Below, in pieces: positions 49,571-59,206 of a stretch of 64,000 nucleotides of DNA (the first letter of the stretch is position 1; every line of letters starts with the position of its first letter). This stretch comes from JBJMQS01 sp045802605. Lineage in GTDB: Bacteria > Planctomycetota > Planctomycetia > Gemmatales > Gemmataceae. A model generated the notes under the pieces. The model worked only from the letters and a program-made list of their open reading frames with translations. It was not told the DNA's origin and ran no database searches. The stretch is taken from assembly GCA_045802605.1 (NCBI GenBank), contig JBJMQS010000036.1, positions 259,130-323,129 of the forward strand, in the 5' to 3' direction. Position numbers and translations under genes: made by a program.

Positions 49571-51649
49571 ATGGCCGCTTCTCTTTCTAAAGATAGTGCC
49601 AAGCTTCAAAACGAATTGTCTCTAATCGCGACGACAACCTCCGCATTATCGCGCCTCACTGAACAGGTGGCCGGTGGTTCTGCAGTGCAAGCGCAAGCTT
49701 TAGAAGATGCAACCAGTTCGGCAAACGAGATTGCGGCTTCTCTAAAAGAGACAGCTAGCCAGGCCGCCGCCGTCTCGGGCTCGTCAACTCAGCTCGCGTC
49801 ATCGCTTAACGAGATGGCGGCTACGACAGAGCAATTGACTGCAACCTCAAACCAATTCAGCGTAGCAGTTACTCAATCCGCCGCTTCCATCGAGCAAATG
49901 GCCACATCCATCCAATCTGTGAGTAGTAATGCTCAGGAGCTTGGCACCGCGTCGATCGAACTGCGGAGTACTGGGGTAGAGATGGCTGCCTCAATTAAGG
50001 CCGTGAGCGAAGACACATCTGCACTCGTCTCAGGAATTGAAGAAAGCGCCGCATCTATTGAGGAACTGGCTCGCTCGGTTCAAGGGGTTGCCAGGAATAC
50101 CGACGAATTGACGACCGCGGCAGACTCAACGGCCACCGCCATTAATCAAATGGCGTCGTCGACCGAAGAAATGGCGGCGACGGCAGAAAGTTTGTCAAGT
50201 GAAGTGGAGAGTGTCGCAACGGGGATTGAACAAGTGGCGCGATCAGCGAGCGGAATTTCCCAAAATGCTGAAAAGATCACAGAAGCGGTCACCGCGGCCG
50301 CTTCGAGTGCGAATGAACTCGATCGCTCACTTGCAGGTGTCTTCGCGATGGCCAGACAAGCCGATGATACGACGCGTCGCGCGAGTCGCGATGCAGAGGA
50401 GGGCGGCGCGGCAGTACAAAAATCCATTTTAGGACTTAGCCGGGTACGAGAGTCTATGACCCAGTCAGCAGGCGTTATCAAAGAGATGGGGAAACGGGCT
50501 GGTGAGATCGGCGGGATCGTCTCAACCATCAACTTGATCGCCGAGCGGACGAACCTTTTGTCGCTTAATGCCTCCATAGAAGCCGCGCGCGCAGGCGATG
50601 CAGGTCGAGGGTTTGCCGTGGTTGCTGAAGAAATTCGCAACTTAGCCAACCGTGCCGCACAAGCCACCTCTGAAATTGCGACCATTGTGCAGGGCTTACA
50701 GTCCGCTGTTCAAGAAGCAGTGGCAACTTCCACTGAGGGTGCAAAGGTTATCCATGAAAGTAGTCAGCTGGCTGAAGAAGGCATGTCGGGGCTCAAAAAA
50801 ATTCTGAACGGCGTTCAGGACACGTCGCAGATCGTCGCTCAAATATCCCGAGCTACTGAAGAGCAGACAAAGGCTGGGCAACATGTGGTGCTTGCAATTA
50901 ATACGAGTGCAACTCAATCCAAAGAAGTGTCGCTAGCGACTGCCGAACAAACCAAGGCGGCTCAAGGCATCTTACAGGCCACCACCCAAATGCGATCAAT
51001 TGCCCGCCAAGCAGCTCAAGCCATGGGTGAACAAGGGCGAGCCGCACGCGACATAATCAAGGCTGGGCAAACGACTCGTACGCTTGCCGAACAGGTTCGC
51101 AAGGCAACCAAAGAGCAGGCCGTAGCCGCGGAAGAAATTAGCAAAGCGCTGAGTTCAATGCGGTCCGGAGCGGCGAATACAGCTCGTGCGGTCGCGGAGC
51201 AGGCCAAAGCCGCCGATGCGGTTGCTCAGACCTTAGACCAACAGACACAACTCATTGCTCATGTCAGCCGGTCAATGGGCGAACAAGCCAATGTGGCCCT
51301 TGACGTGACCAAAGCGGTCCAAGAAATGCGCGCACAATCGACGCAGATAGCTCAAACTGTGGCTCTACAAAGCCGTACAACAAAAGAGATGACGACTGCT
51401 GCGGACCATATCTCAAAGCAAATAGACTTAGTCACACGGGCTAATCGCGAACACTCTGTAGCAAGTGACGCGATATTGCGGTCTCTGATTGACATTCGGA
51501 ATGCAGGCGCAAAAACCTCAGATGGACTTGCGGCGTCTACGCGCGCAATCGACGACTTGAAAGGACATGTGGGTCCCTTGGTTGACATCGCGGAAAAGCT
51601 GAACGGTCGTCGTGGCGCCAAAACGCGAGGAGCAAGCGGCCGACCATAG
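49571..51649 (+). CDS. Soluble methyl-accepting chemotaxis protein without sensor domain
   Basis: 692 aa, entirely a predicted long coiled coil rich in Ala, Ser, Thr, Gln, with no transmembrane segment and no recognisable sensor domain. The hairpin tip, where CheA and CheW bind, is EIGGIVSTINLIAERTNLLSLNASIEAARAGDAGRGFAVVAEEIRNLANRAAQAT (about residues 313-367). Sequence on both sides of the tip is of similar length, about 310 and 325 residues, with repeated EQ/EE pairs that may be methylation sites. It must sense through itself, a partner or other receptors. Adjacent cheR and cheB would adapt it. Confidence 0.9.
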   Translation: MAASLSKDSAKLQNELSLIATTTSALSRLTEQVAGGSAVQAQALEDATSSANEIAASLKETASQAAAVSGSSTQLASSLNEMAATTEQLTATSNQFSVAVTQSAASIEQMATSIQSVSSNAQELGTASIELRSTGVEMAASIKAVSEDTSALVSGIEESAASIEELARSVQGVARNTDELTTAADSTATAINQMASSTEEMAATAESLSSEVESVATGIEQVARSASGISQNAEKITEAVTAAASSANELDRSLAGVFAMARQADDTTRRASRDAEEGGAAVQKSILGLSRVRESMTQSAGVIKEMGKRAGEIGGIVSTINLIAERTNLLSLNASIEAARAGDAGRGFAVVAEEIRNLANRAAQATSEIATIVQGLQSAVQEAVATSTEGAKVIHESSQLAEEGMSGLKKILNGVQDTSQIVAQISRATEEQTKAGQHVVLAINTSATQSKEVSLATAEQTKAAQGILQATTQMRSIARQAAQAMGEQGRAARDIIKAGQTTRTLAEQVRKATKEQAVAAEEISKALSSMRSGAANTARAVAEQAKAADAVAQTLDQQTQLIAHVSRSMGEQANVALDVTKAVQEMRAQSTQIAQTVALQSRTTKEMTTAADHISKQIDLVTRANREHSVASDAILRSLIDIRNAGAKTSDGLAASTRAIDDLKGHVGPLVDIAEKLNGRRGAKTRGASGRP

Positions 51650-51661
51650 AGTGGAGAAGAG

Positions 51662-52501
51662 GTGGCATTGGCTGGGTCCGACCTCGTCGATTTGCCGATC
51701 GGCGTGTTTCTGATTCTTCGTGAGATCATTCGCGATCGAATCGGAATTTCATTCGACGACGAAAAGCGCGAGCTACTTGCAAGCAAATTGTCGGATCGCG
51801 TCCACGCGCGCGGTCTTCATTCATTCTTAGACTATTATTATCTGCTCAAATACGGCGCGGATCGCGATCAGGAATGGCCGCATTTGACGAATGCCCTTTC
51901 GGTTCAGGAAACGTACTTTTGGAGGGAAATAGACCAAATTCGAGTGCTGGTCGATGTGCTATTGCCCCAAGTCATAGCCGCCAATCAAGGCCCAATTCGT
52001 ATTTGGTCCGCGGCCTGTGCAACGGGAGAGGAACCCTATACGATTGCAATCGCGCTTGCTGAGGCCGGGTATTTCGACAGAGCCGACATTAGCATCTGGG
52101 CGAGTGATATCAGCACACTTGCGATTGAGAGGGCGCGCGCGGGGAAGTTTCGGGAGCGATCGCTAAGGGCCTTGCCCGCCGCGTTGCGTGCCAAATACTT
52201 CAACTTGCAAGGTGACGATTGGATATTGGCCTCGAAATTGCAGAACCATGTTCAATTTGTTCGTGCCAACCTCCTGGAGCCATCAGAATTGACCATGCTG
52301 GCGATGGCTCGCTTCATATTCTGTCGCAACGTGTTTATTTATTTTTCGGCGCCGACCATTAGTCGAGTAATTGGCGCGCTGAGCGAACGCATGCCTCACC
52401 CGGGTTATCTTTTTGTGGGGGCGTCTGAATCACTTATGCGGATTAAGAGTGATTTTGTGTTGCAAGAGGTTGATGGAGCTTTCGTCTATTTACGGAGCTA
52501 G
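51662..52501 (+). CDS. cheR: Chemoreceptor methyltransferase CheR
   Basis: 279 aa from GTG with GGAGAAGAG just upstream. N-terminal CheR helices (LILREIIRDRIGISFDDEKRELLASKLSDRVHARGLHSF), then NALSVQETYFWRE, the S-adenosylmethionine site IWSAACATGEEPYTIAIAL, WASDISTLAIERARAG and FIFCRNVFIYFS. It methylates glutamates on the MCP. It lies 12 bp behind the MCP gene. Confidence 0.95.
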   Translation: MALAGSDLVDLPIGVFLILREIIRDRIGISFDDEKRELLASKLSDRVHARGLHSFLDYYYLLKYGADRDQEWPHLTNALSVQETYFWREIDQIRVLVDVLLPQVIAANQGPIRIWSAACATGEEPYTIAIALAEAGYFDRADISIWASDISTLAIERARAGKFRERSLRALPAALRAKYFNLQGDDWILASKLQNHVQFVRANLLEPSELTMLAMARFIFCRNVFIYFSAPTISRVIGALSERMPHPGYLFVGASESLMRIKSDFVLQEVDGAFVYLRS

Positions 52502-52518
52502 GTGCCTTGGGCGAGACC

Positions 52519-53553
52519 ATGAGCCGAATCGTACGCGTCCTCATTGTTGACGATTCGGCTTTTGTCCGGAAAGTCGTTAAACAAATGTTGCAGCGTAGCC
52601 CATTCCTTGAGGTAGTCGGTACTGCATATGACGGCGAGGAAGCGTTACAAAAGGTTGAGGAACTCAATCCCGATGTCGTGACGCTTGATCTCAACATGCC
52701 TCGTTCCAGCGGTATTGACTTCCTCAGGACGCAAATGCAGCGTCGGCCAATACCAGTCGTCGTGCTAAGCAATGCCAGTGAGACCGGCGACCTCGTCATG
52801 CAAGCCCTGGATGCGGGAGCCGTCGATGTTGTTCGAAAGCCCACTGCTCTCGCCAATGATAAGGTATTTGAGATTGCCGATGACTTGGTTGCGAAAGTCA
52901 AAGCAATTGCGTTCGCTGGAGTAAAACCAAGGGTCGCAACCCTGGTTCAACCTTTAAGTCCGCCAAAACAGACCCCCCGTAGCACGGAGACCGATATTGT
53001 GCTGATTGGAGTGTCCACTGGGGGGCCGCAAGCCCTCAAAAGGATCATTCCCCAATTCCCTAAGAACTTTCCAGTGCCAATTGCGATGGTGCTGCATATG
53101 CCGGTTGGCTTCACCGACCTTTTTGCACGAAACCTTAACGACTTCGCGCAAATAAACGTGACCGAGGCTCGTGATGGGGACCTTCTGCGGGCCGGCTCGG
53201 CAGTATTGGCTCCAGCTGGCCAGCATATGTCCTTTGCCCGTACCCGAGGCGGGGTAATTTCGCGACTGACTTCGGAGCCGGCTGATTCCCTTCATCGTCC
53301 CTCGGTCGATGTGATGTTTCGCTCGGCGGCAGAGGTCTTCGGAAGTCGAGCACTGAGCGTGGTACTGACTGGTATGGGTTCGGATGGGACGAGCGGTGCA
53401 GCGTGGATCAAGGCCAAGGGCGGACGAGTGTTCACCGAAGCCGAAGAGTCTTGCGTCGTTTACGGGATGCCGCGATCTGTAGTGGAGGCGGGACTGAGTG
53501 ATCGAATGATTCCCCTCGATAGAATGGCAGAGGCAATCCTCGGAGCGTTGTAA
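52519..53553 (+). CDS. cheB: Chemoreceptor methylesterase CheB
   Basis: 344 aa from the ATG at 52519. Receiver domain with phospho-acceptor D57 (VVTLDLNMPRSSG), linker, methylesterase with Ser166 (GVSTGGPQAL), His193 (VLHMPVGFT) and Asp289 (TGMGSDGTSG). It removes methyl groups from the MCP and is activated by CheA. Stop and cheY start overlap in TAATG. Confidence 0.96.
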   Translation: MSRIVRVLIVDDSAFVRKVVKQMLQRSPFLEVVGTAYDGEEALQKVEELNPDVVTLDLNMPRSSGIDFLRTQMQRRPIPVVVLSNASETGDLVMQALDAGAVDVVRKPTALANDKVFEIADDLVAKVKAIAFAGVKPRVATLVQPLSPPKQTPRSTETDIVLIGVSTGGPQALKRIIPQFPKNFPVPIAMVLHMPVGFTDLFARNLNDFAQINVTEARDGDLLRAGSAVLAPAGQHMSFARTRGGVISRLTSEPADSLHRPSVDVMFRSAAEVFGSRALSVVLTGMGSDGTSGAAWIKAKGGRVFTEAEESCVVYGMPRSVVEAGLSDRMIPLDRMAEAILGAL

Positions 53554-53927
53554 TGGCGAAGATACTTGTCGTAGATGACTCGGCTCTCTCTAGGCGAATT
53601 TCGCGCCGAATTCTCGAAGATGACAAGCATCTCGTGGTAGATGCTACCAATGGCTTAGCGGCTTTGGAGCAATATGCACTCATCCAGCCCGATATTGTGT
53701 TGCTGGATGTCACCATGAGCGAAATGAACGGCCTAGATGTGTTAAGTCAGCTTTTGGCCCTGGATCCCAACGCCCGCGTCGTGATGGCCACTGCCGACGT
53801 GCAAGCGTCTACTCGCAATTTGGCAGAGACGCGTGGCGCAGTAGGGTTTATCGCCAAGCCTTTTGTGAGCGAGAGTGTCCTAGCAGCGGTGAGAGACGCC
53901 TTAGCTGTTCGCGGAGGCGTCCGATGA
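53553..53927 (+). CDS. cheY: CheY-like response regulator
   Basis: 124 aa, single receiver: D8/D9 pocket (ILVVDDS), phospho-acceptor D52 (IVLLDVTMSEMNG), T80 (VVMATADV) and K102 (FIAKPF). The usual Pro after the acceptor motif is Ser. No output domain, so it acts by direct binding, as CheY does on a motor or an alternative target. It overlaps cheB by one nt and cheC by 4 nt. Confidence 0.92.
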   Translation: MAKILVVDDSALSRRISRRILEDDKHLVVDATNGLAALEQYALIQPDIVLLDVTMSEMNGLDVLSQLLALDPNARVVMATADVQASTRNLAETRGAVGFIAKPFVSESVLAAVRDALAVRGGVR

Positions 53928-54550
53928 ATCTAACTATCGATCAACAAGATGCTGTCACGGAATTGGTTAACATCGCGTTTTCGCGCACAGCGGCTGCTCT
54001 GTCCGAACTGACCGGCAATCGCGTGGAATTGACAGTGCCGGAAGTATCGGCACATCCAATCAGCGAACTGTTACCAGCCTTAGGCCGGTTTGTACGGGGT
54101 GATGTTGCCACTGTTCACCAGATCTTTGGAGGTCCTGTTTCTGGCGACGCGTTTTTATTGCTTGACATTGAAGGGGCAACTCGGCTTATCGATCTTCTTA
54201 CGAACGCTGGCGCTCCAACCACGCATATGGGTGAGTCAGCCAAAGAAGTGCTATCCGAGGTTGGCAATATTCTTCTGAACGCTTGTCTCGGTGTTTTTGG
54301 CGATTTACTTCACGTGCGCTTCACATTTACAGTGCCTCGATTGCAGTTAGAAAGCCTAAGTTCTATGATCGACTCCCTTTCCATCGATGAAGATTCACTG
54401 CGTCATGCTCTGTTAGTTGGCGCGCGTTTTCGGCTCCAATCCAATGAGGTCACGGGTTGCCTCGTTTTGGTATTAGGAATAACTTCTCTGGACATGTTCA
54501 TCCAAGCAATCGAAGAGTGGGCTTCGCGAGAGATTTTCCCAGACCGATAA
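53924..54550 (+). CDS. cheC: CheC-type CheY-phosphate phosphatase
   Basis: 208 aa. The N-terminal signature DAVTELVNIAFSRTAAALSELTGNRVELTVPEV carries the E-x-x-N active-site motif, and a second one, KEVLSEVGNILLNACLG, lies about 110 residues later, as in CheC rather than CheX. It would dephosphorylate CheY-P. Translational overlap with cheY (ATGA) supports a direct partnership. No cheD gene is present in the cluster. Confidence 0.9.
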   Translation: MNLTIDQQDAVTELVNIAFSRTAAALSELTGNRVELTVPEVSAHPISELLPALGRFVRGDVATVHQIFGGPVSGDAFLLLDIEGATRLIDLLTNAGAPTTHMGESAKEVLSEVGNILLNACLGVFGDLLHVRFTFTVPRLQLESLSSMIDSLSIDEDSLRHALLVGARFRLQSNEVTGCLVLVLGITSLDMFIQAIEEWASREIFPDR

Positions 54551-54553
54551 GTT

Positions 54554-56611
54554 TTGCACGGGTGGATTGTGGGTAAGCCCTTGGCAGCGCCGTTTCTGCG
54601 ACAGCTCGATTCGCTTGGCGATTGGGGGCTTCTGGCAACTGACGCGAACCTGACAGTGACCAGTTGGAATGGGTGGCTGCAAGCCCGTAGCGGCCTTGAG
54701 GAAAAGCAAGTTGTTGGGCGTCCGCTATTCGAGCTTTTTCCTGATTTGGAAAAGCGGGGATTGGAACGGTATTTTAGACAAGCACTTTCCGGGTTGCCTG
54801 TTGTCCTTTCGCAACTCCTCCACGAGTACATTCTGCCGCTGCCTGCCCCACATAAAATTCCTGGTCGGCGGCATATGCAACAAACCGGCCGGATTGTCCC
54901 CCTCGTAAGTGAAAAATCGATTGTGGGAACTCTGACGCTCATCGAAGATGTCAGCGAGCGCGTGATTCACGAAACCACACTTCGCATCCGCGCGCATGAG
55001 CAGACTGCCCTCGCGACGATGGCCAGATCTGCACTTTCCGGAACTGATTTGGGTGGTTTATCTCGCGAAGCCGTGGCATTCTTGTGCCAGGGTGAAGGAA
55101 TCGAATGCGTCGAGATTTTGGAATTCCAACCGGATCATCAAAGCTGGACACTACTAGATGCGTTCGGGTGGGAACCGGCACCCTCGGGCCACTTCAAGGC
55201 ATCGGACGCGCCTCGGGCCCTGACGTTCCTCACGTCTGATATTGACGTCGCCGTGGGCGATGTGCTAACCGAAGAGGACTTCGCTGCAGACAACTTACTA
55301 CGGGCACATGGCATCGCGAGCGGCTTAGCAGTTCGCATCGCAGACCAGCATAGAAGATTGCTCGGTTTGATCGGTATTTATACGCGGGAACCCCATTCGT
55401 TCACCGACGACGAAGTCAAGTATGTCCAGGCGCTATCGGATGTGCTTGGCGTGGCGGCTGAAAGAAAGAGGCTAGAGCGAGAACTTGAATTGCGGATCAG
55501 CCAACTGAGGGATGCCGACCGCCGAAAGGACGAATTTCTCGCCATGTTAGCTCATGAATTGCGCAATCCTCTCGCTCCAGTCCGAAATGGTATTCAGATC
55601 TTTCGATCGAGGTGTCAGGATGACCCGGTGATAGACCGGCTAGGCGAGATGATGACCCGACAAATCTCCCAACTGACCCGCATGATCGATGACCTGCTTG
55701 ATGTTTCCCGGATCGCGGGCGGCAAAGTGCTTTTGCATAAAGAGGACTCCGACCTCCGCGTTATGGTCGCTAGCGCCGTGGACACAGTGCGACCGGTCAT
55801 TGAAAACCGCCATCATGAGTTGACCTTGAGTTTTGAGAATGAGCCCATTTTCTTGAGCGTGGATCCAACGCGATTTATTCAGATCTTGGGTAATCTCATT
55901 AACAATGCCGCCAAATATACTGCCCCCGGCGGCCACATTTGGCTGACAGTACACCGCGAACACGACGAAGCCGTCATCTCTGTCCGTGATAACGGCATTG
56001 GCATCCGGCCCGAAATGCTACCTCATGTGTTCGAACTCTTCGCGCAAGATGAACGTGCTCTGGACCGGTCCGAAGGTGGGTTAGGCATCGGACTGACCCT
56101 AGTGAAGAATCTGGTCGAGTTGCACGATGGTCAAGTCACGGCTTCGAGCGATGGCCGGGATCGAGGCAGCGAGTTTACGATTCGTTTACCGGCACACCCC
56201 TTGGGATGGCGCCCTGCCGAGAAAGTCGAAGCAGATAGCTGCAAGCCCCTTAGAGTTCGACGCGTACTAGTGGTTGATGATAACGTCGATTCCGCTGACA
56301 GTCTTGCCATGCTGCTTGGACTTGACGGACATATAGTCTGGACGGCCTACGACGGCCCTTCGGCAATTCATTCTGCCAAGAAACACCATCCTGACACTGT
56401 GTTGCTCGATATTGGTTTGCCACGCATGGACGGTTATCAAGTTGCACGGCAGCTCCGGGAGCAGCATGGAGACAACGTCTGGCTAATTGCTATGACCGGA
56501 TATGGCCGGGATGAGGATCGTGATAAAACGAATGCCGCTGGATTCAACTGCCATCTCGTCAAGCCTGTTGACCCAATGGAATTGAAGGACATCTTGGGGG
56601 AGCCGCGGTAG
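54554..56611 (+). CDS. Hybrid sensor histidine kinase (PAS-GAF-HisKA-HATPase-REC)
   Basis: 685 aa, no membrane segment. PAS about 20-130 (GLLATDANLTVTSWNGWLQARSGL), GAF-like about 150-300, phosphorylated His334 in KDEFLAMLAHELRNPLAPVRNG, HATPase with NLINNAAKYT, DNGIGI and GGLGIGLTLVKNL, then a receiver with D619 (VLLDIGLPRMDG) and K in HLVKPVD. A soluble phosphorelay kinase. The start is uncertain (TTG at 54554, GTG at 54569). It follows cheC by 3 nt, so it is the last gene of the chemosensory operon. Confidence 0.9.
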   Translation: MHGWIVGKPLAAPFLRQLDSLGDWGLLATDANLTVTSWNGWLQARSGLEEKQVVGRPLFELFPDLEKRGLERYFRQALSGLPVVLSQLLHEYILPLPAPHKIPGRRHMQQTGRIVPLVSEKSIVGTLTLIEDVSERVIHETTLRIRAHEQTALATMARSALSGTDLGGLSREAVAFLCQGEGIECVEILEFQPDHQSWTLLDAFGWEPAPSGHFKASDAPRALTFLTSDIDVAVGDVLTEEDFAADNLLRAHGIASGLAVRIADQHRRLLGLIGIYTREPHSFTDDEVKYVQALSDVLGVAAERKRLERELELRISQLRDADRRKDEFLAMLAHELRNPLAPVRNGIQIFRSRCQDDPVIDRLGEMMTRQISQLTRMIDDLLDVSRIAGGKVLLHKEDSDLRVMVASAVDTVRPVIENRHHELTLSFENEPIFLSVDPTRFIQILGNLINNAAKYTAPGGHIWLTVHREHDEAVISVRDNGIGIRPEMLPHVFELFAQDERALDRSEGGLGIGLTLVKNLVELHDGQVTASSDGRDRGSEFTIRLPAHPLGWRPAEKVEADSCKPLRVRRVLVVDDNVDSADSLAMLLGLDGHIVWTAYDGPSAIHSAKKHHPDTVLLDIGLPRMDGYQVARQLREQHGDNVWLIAMTGYGRDEDRDKTNAAGFNCHLVKPVDPMELKDILGEPR

Positions 56612-56814
56612 GAGCCTAATCTAGAGCATTTGCCGGCGCGTGTAGTATTCAAAATTGACGTCGCGCCGAAAACAAGGGTCTCGCAACAGATGAACCGCCG
56701 TGTGATGAGCAATGTCGCAGTGGCAAGGTCAGATGGTGCTCGGATGCGGCCAGGATTTCGATTCAGCGCGCGGCTTCGCGTCGATTCGATAGGCCGGCAG
56801 CAAAAAACCACTGC

Positions 56815-57873
56815 TCAACCTGCCTTGAGCGAATAACTCTTCAACAATCCGCCCAGCCGCGTATGGCACACGACTTGGTCGTTGGCCACGTCATGATTGA
56901 TGGCCGGCGGGTCACGACCGCTGACCAGTCGATTGCCCAATCCCTGGTGTGGGCGCTCCGTGTGATAATACTCGATCGCCTCGTTAAGCAAATGCTGCAA
57001 ATGCGCTTCGCCAAAGACAATGAAGTGGTTCAACACCTCTTCTTTCAAAGTGCGAACGACACGCTCGCAATGAGCATTCAGCACTGGCTTTTTCGGACCA
57101 ACACGCATGACCTTAACGCCAGCTTTGTTAAATACGGCATCGAATGCGGGGCCGTAATTGCTGTCGCAGTCGCGAACGAGGTGCGTGGGCGCGTGGGCCT
57201 TGGATGGCCAGCTTCTTAACATGTATCGCGCTTGGAGTTCGGTCCAGGCGGGATTCGGATGCGTCGTGAAGCCCGCAATGTGGATCCGGCGGCTACCAAC
57301 GTGAAGGAAGACCAGTACGAAATAGTCCTTTAGGCCTTTGAGTGTCCACACTTTCTTGACGAAGAAATCGCACGCCCACAAGGTCTGAGCATGTCGTTCA
57401 ACGAATTCCATCCAGTTGCCCATGCCTCGTTTGGGACTCGGCTCAAGTCCAGCGTCGTTCAGGATATTGCGAACCGTAATCCGACTGAGTTGGATGCCCA
57501 GCTTTTGCAACTCACCGGCGCTCCTGCTCAATCCGAAGCCGGTTTCGCCGGCGATGCGAATCACGATGGCGCGAATTTCCTCAGCGGTTTTTGGACGCCC
57601 GACGGTCGGTTTCGTCTGGGCGCCAGCCCTGCGTTGAACCCACCGTTGAAAGGTCCGCGGCGAGACGATGGTGATCAGATGTTGGATAGCCGGGCCCAGC
57701 GGCTTGCCATATCTGAGTAGTGTGTTGCGTTCGGGTGCCTTGAGGATGATTCGTTTCGGCAGCCGGTCCCGAAGAATGCGGTTTTCCGCCCTGAGATACT
57801 CGATGATCCGGACGAGTTTCCGGTCCGAGGCGGTCGACAGCAGGAGAAAGAAGGATTGGAACAACCGATTCAT
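56815..57873 (-). mobile_element. DDE transposase (rve integrase core), copy 2
   Basis: 352 aa, homologous from end to end to the transposase at 29952-31004 (SFFLLLSTASDRKLVRIIEYLRAENRILRDRLPKR...). Core residues lie in LWACDFF, HLVRDCDSNYGPAF and NAHCERVVRT, with TERPHQGLGNRLVSG behind. GGCCTGAAAA precedes both genes by a few nt. It has the same orientation as copy 1 and lies near the right island border. Element ends not identified. Confidence 0.9.
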
Positions 57874-58143
57874 AGGTGGTGTATCACTCGAAATGGCCTG
57901 AAAATGCCGACGACATCATTTTTTAACATCTGCGACGCCGCTGCATCCAGGTCCCTCCATAATAATGGGCGCTGGATGAACGCCTGGGACGGGAATCTAA
58001 TCCGGTTGGCTGGCGTTGGCGACCCTGGAAGCGGACTACGGTCGCGAAGTCCGGGCAAGCGGAGTCCAAAAGAAATGCGCGCGCCTGTTAACTGCCGTGT
58101 TCCAGTTTCGTACTACGAACACTTTTGAGTACAAGTTAACAGG

Positions 58144-58326
58144 CTGTTAACTGAGATTAGGACAGTTCGAATCCCTGCCGGGCACCGGGTGAGACGCGGA
58201 ATAAAAGTCGCGCGCGAAAGCTGGGGCACATTTGAGTCTGCGAAAATAGGCCTTTTCAGAAATGCGCGCGCATCTCTCTCCGAATGCGCACGCTAAACGT
58301 GTTCGCGAGCCGTTACGACCAGGGAG
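58144..58326. repeat. Island repeat B with tRNA-Asn-like words
   Basis: 183 bp matching repeat A (41327-41510). CTGTTAAC (58144-58151) and TTCGAATC (58166-58173) are separated by 14 nt, exactly as anticodon loop and T-loop in tRNA-Asn, but the stems do not pair. The right end again reads V-F-A-S-R-Y-D-Q-G. At 58079-58105 another GCGCGCCTGTTAACTG occurs. The gap 57,874-58,143 holds no gene. Confidence 0.75.
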
Positions 58327-58559
58327 CTTGATTTTGAACGAGCGGACTTTTGGGTCCGACGAGTTAACCGCCGACGCCAGAATCCCTCGGTTCTGGCGTC
58401 GCTTTATTTAGCCCTTTGTTTATAGCGTTTGCGCATTTCTGCTGTTAACTACAAGTCTCTATTTTGTTCGCAGAGATCGACCGGGGTACGAGTGTAACGG
58501 GGTGTTACGACCGCTCAGCGGATGTGGCGCATGCGAACTCTCTGGCTCTCTCAATTAAG
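58325..58559. repeat. Right copy of island-flanking direct repeat
   Basis: Diverged copy of the 232 bp behind tRNA-Asn (28372-28603), same orientation. It directly follows repeat B. No complete tRNA precedes it, so if an attachment site was formed here, it has decayed. The following 58,560-58,945 shows no gene I can support. Confidence 0.75.
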
Positions 58560-58945
58560 AGTACCGTTGATTCCAATTGACTGTCTGGCAATTTGTGATC
58601 GACGATCGCGAAGGAGCCAATACCAGTGCCGCAGAGGCTGACGGTAGGTAACAATGGACGGAGCACAATAGAGCGACGACGGCGAGCGGGCGCATGACGC
58701 ACCTCACGACTTAAAATCTTGAAATTGCGAGTGAGCTACCAGGATAGCGGTCGACGCGTACAACGGCAATTAGCCGCAATGACGATGTCCGCCGCTGAAT
58801 TCGTTGACTACGCCTCCGGGGATTGCACCGCGCTGGCTGGGACGCCACATCTTGGGGGTTGGCTCGACCAGTGACGACTAATGACTGGTCTAGGCAGGTC
58901 CGATTGCCAACCGTGGTCGGGCTGAGAGTAAACGGCCACAGCATG

Positions 58946-59167
58946 TCAATGTTCGCTGCTCGGATTCTCGTCAATCCACTGGCGAGCCTTGGCGGCCACG
59001 TCGGCAATTGAATCACCAGTCAGCACAAGCCGAGTGTACCGCGTCGTGCCATTCGCCGTCGCGAAGATCCACGCATTCCAGCGGTGGAGCTTGGCGACCT
59101 CGATGGCATAGCCGCCGAGTTCACCTCGCCAGCAATTCGGGCTCACGCGTCTTAGCACGCCCTCCAT
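58946..59167 (-). CDS. Small protein of unknown function (73 aa)
   Basis: MEGVLRRVSPNCWRGELGGYAIEVAKLHRWNAWIFATANGTTRYTRLVLTGDSIADVAAKARQWIDENPSSEH. The pattern of strand, W-N-A-W-I-F-A, then a C-terminal amphipathic helix (SIADVAAKARQWIDEN) suggests a small folded alpha/beta protein. No family recognised and no strong ribosome site is visible. Confidence 0.5.
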   Translation of the reverse strand: MEGVLRRVSPNCWRGELGGYAIEVAKLHRWNAWIFATANGTTRYTRLVLTGDSIADVAAKARQWIDENPSSEH

Positions 59168-59206
59168 AACCCGAGTCTGAACTAGTCGGCGCCACTTAGG
59201 AGGTCA

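Noticed and set aside
58711..59016. 101-aa minus-strand frame
   Set aside because: Low-complexity Arg/Ser-rich translation, no ribosome site, and overlap with the better small frame at 58946-59167.
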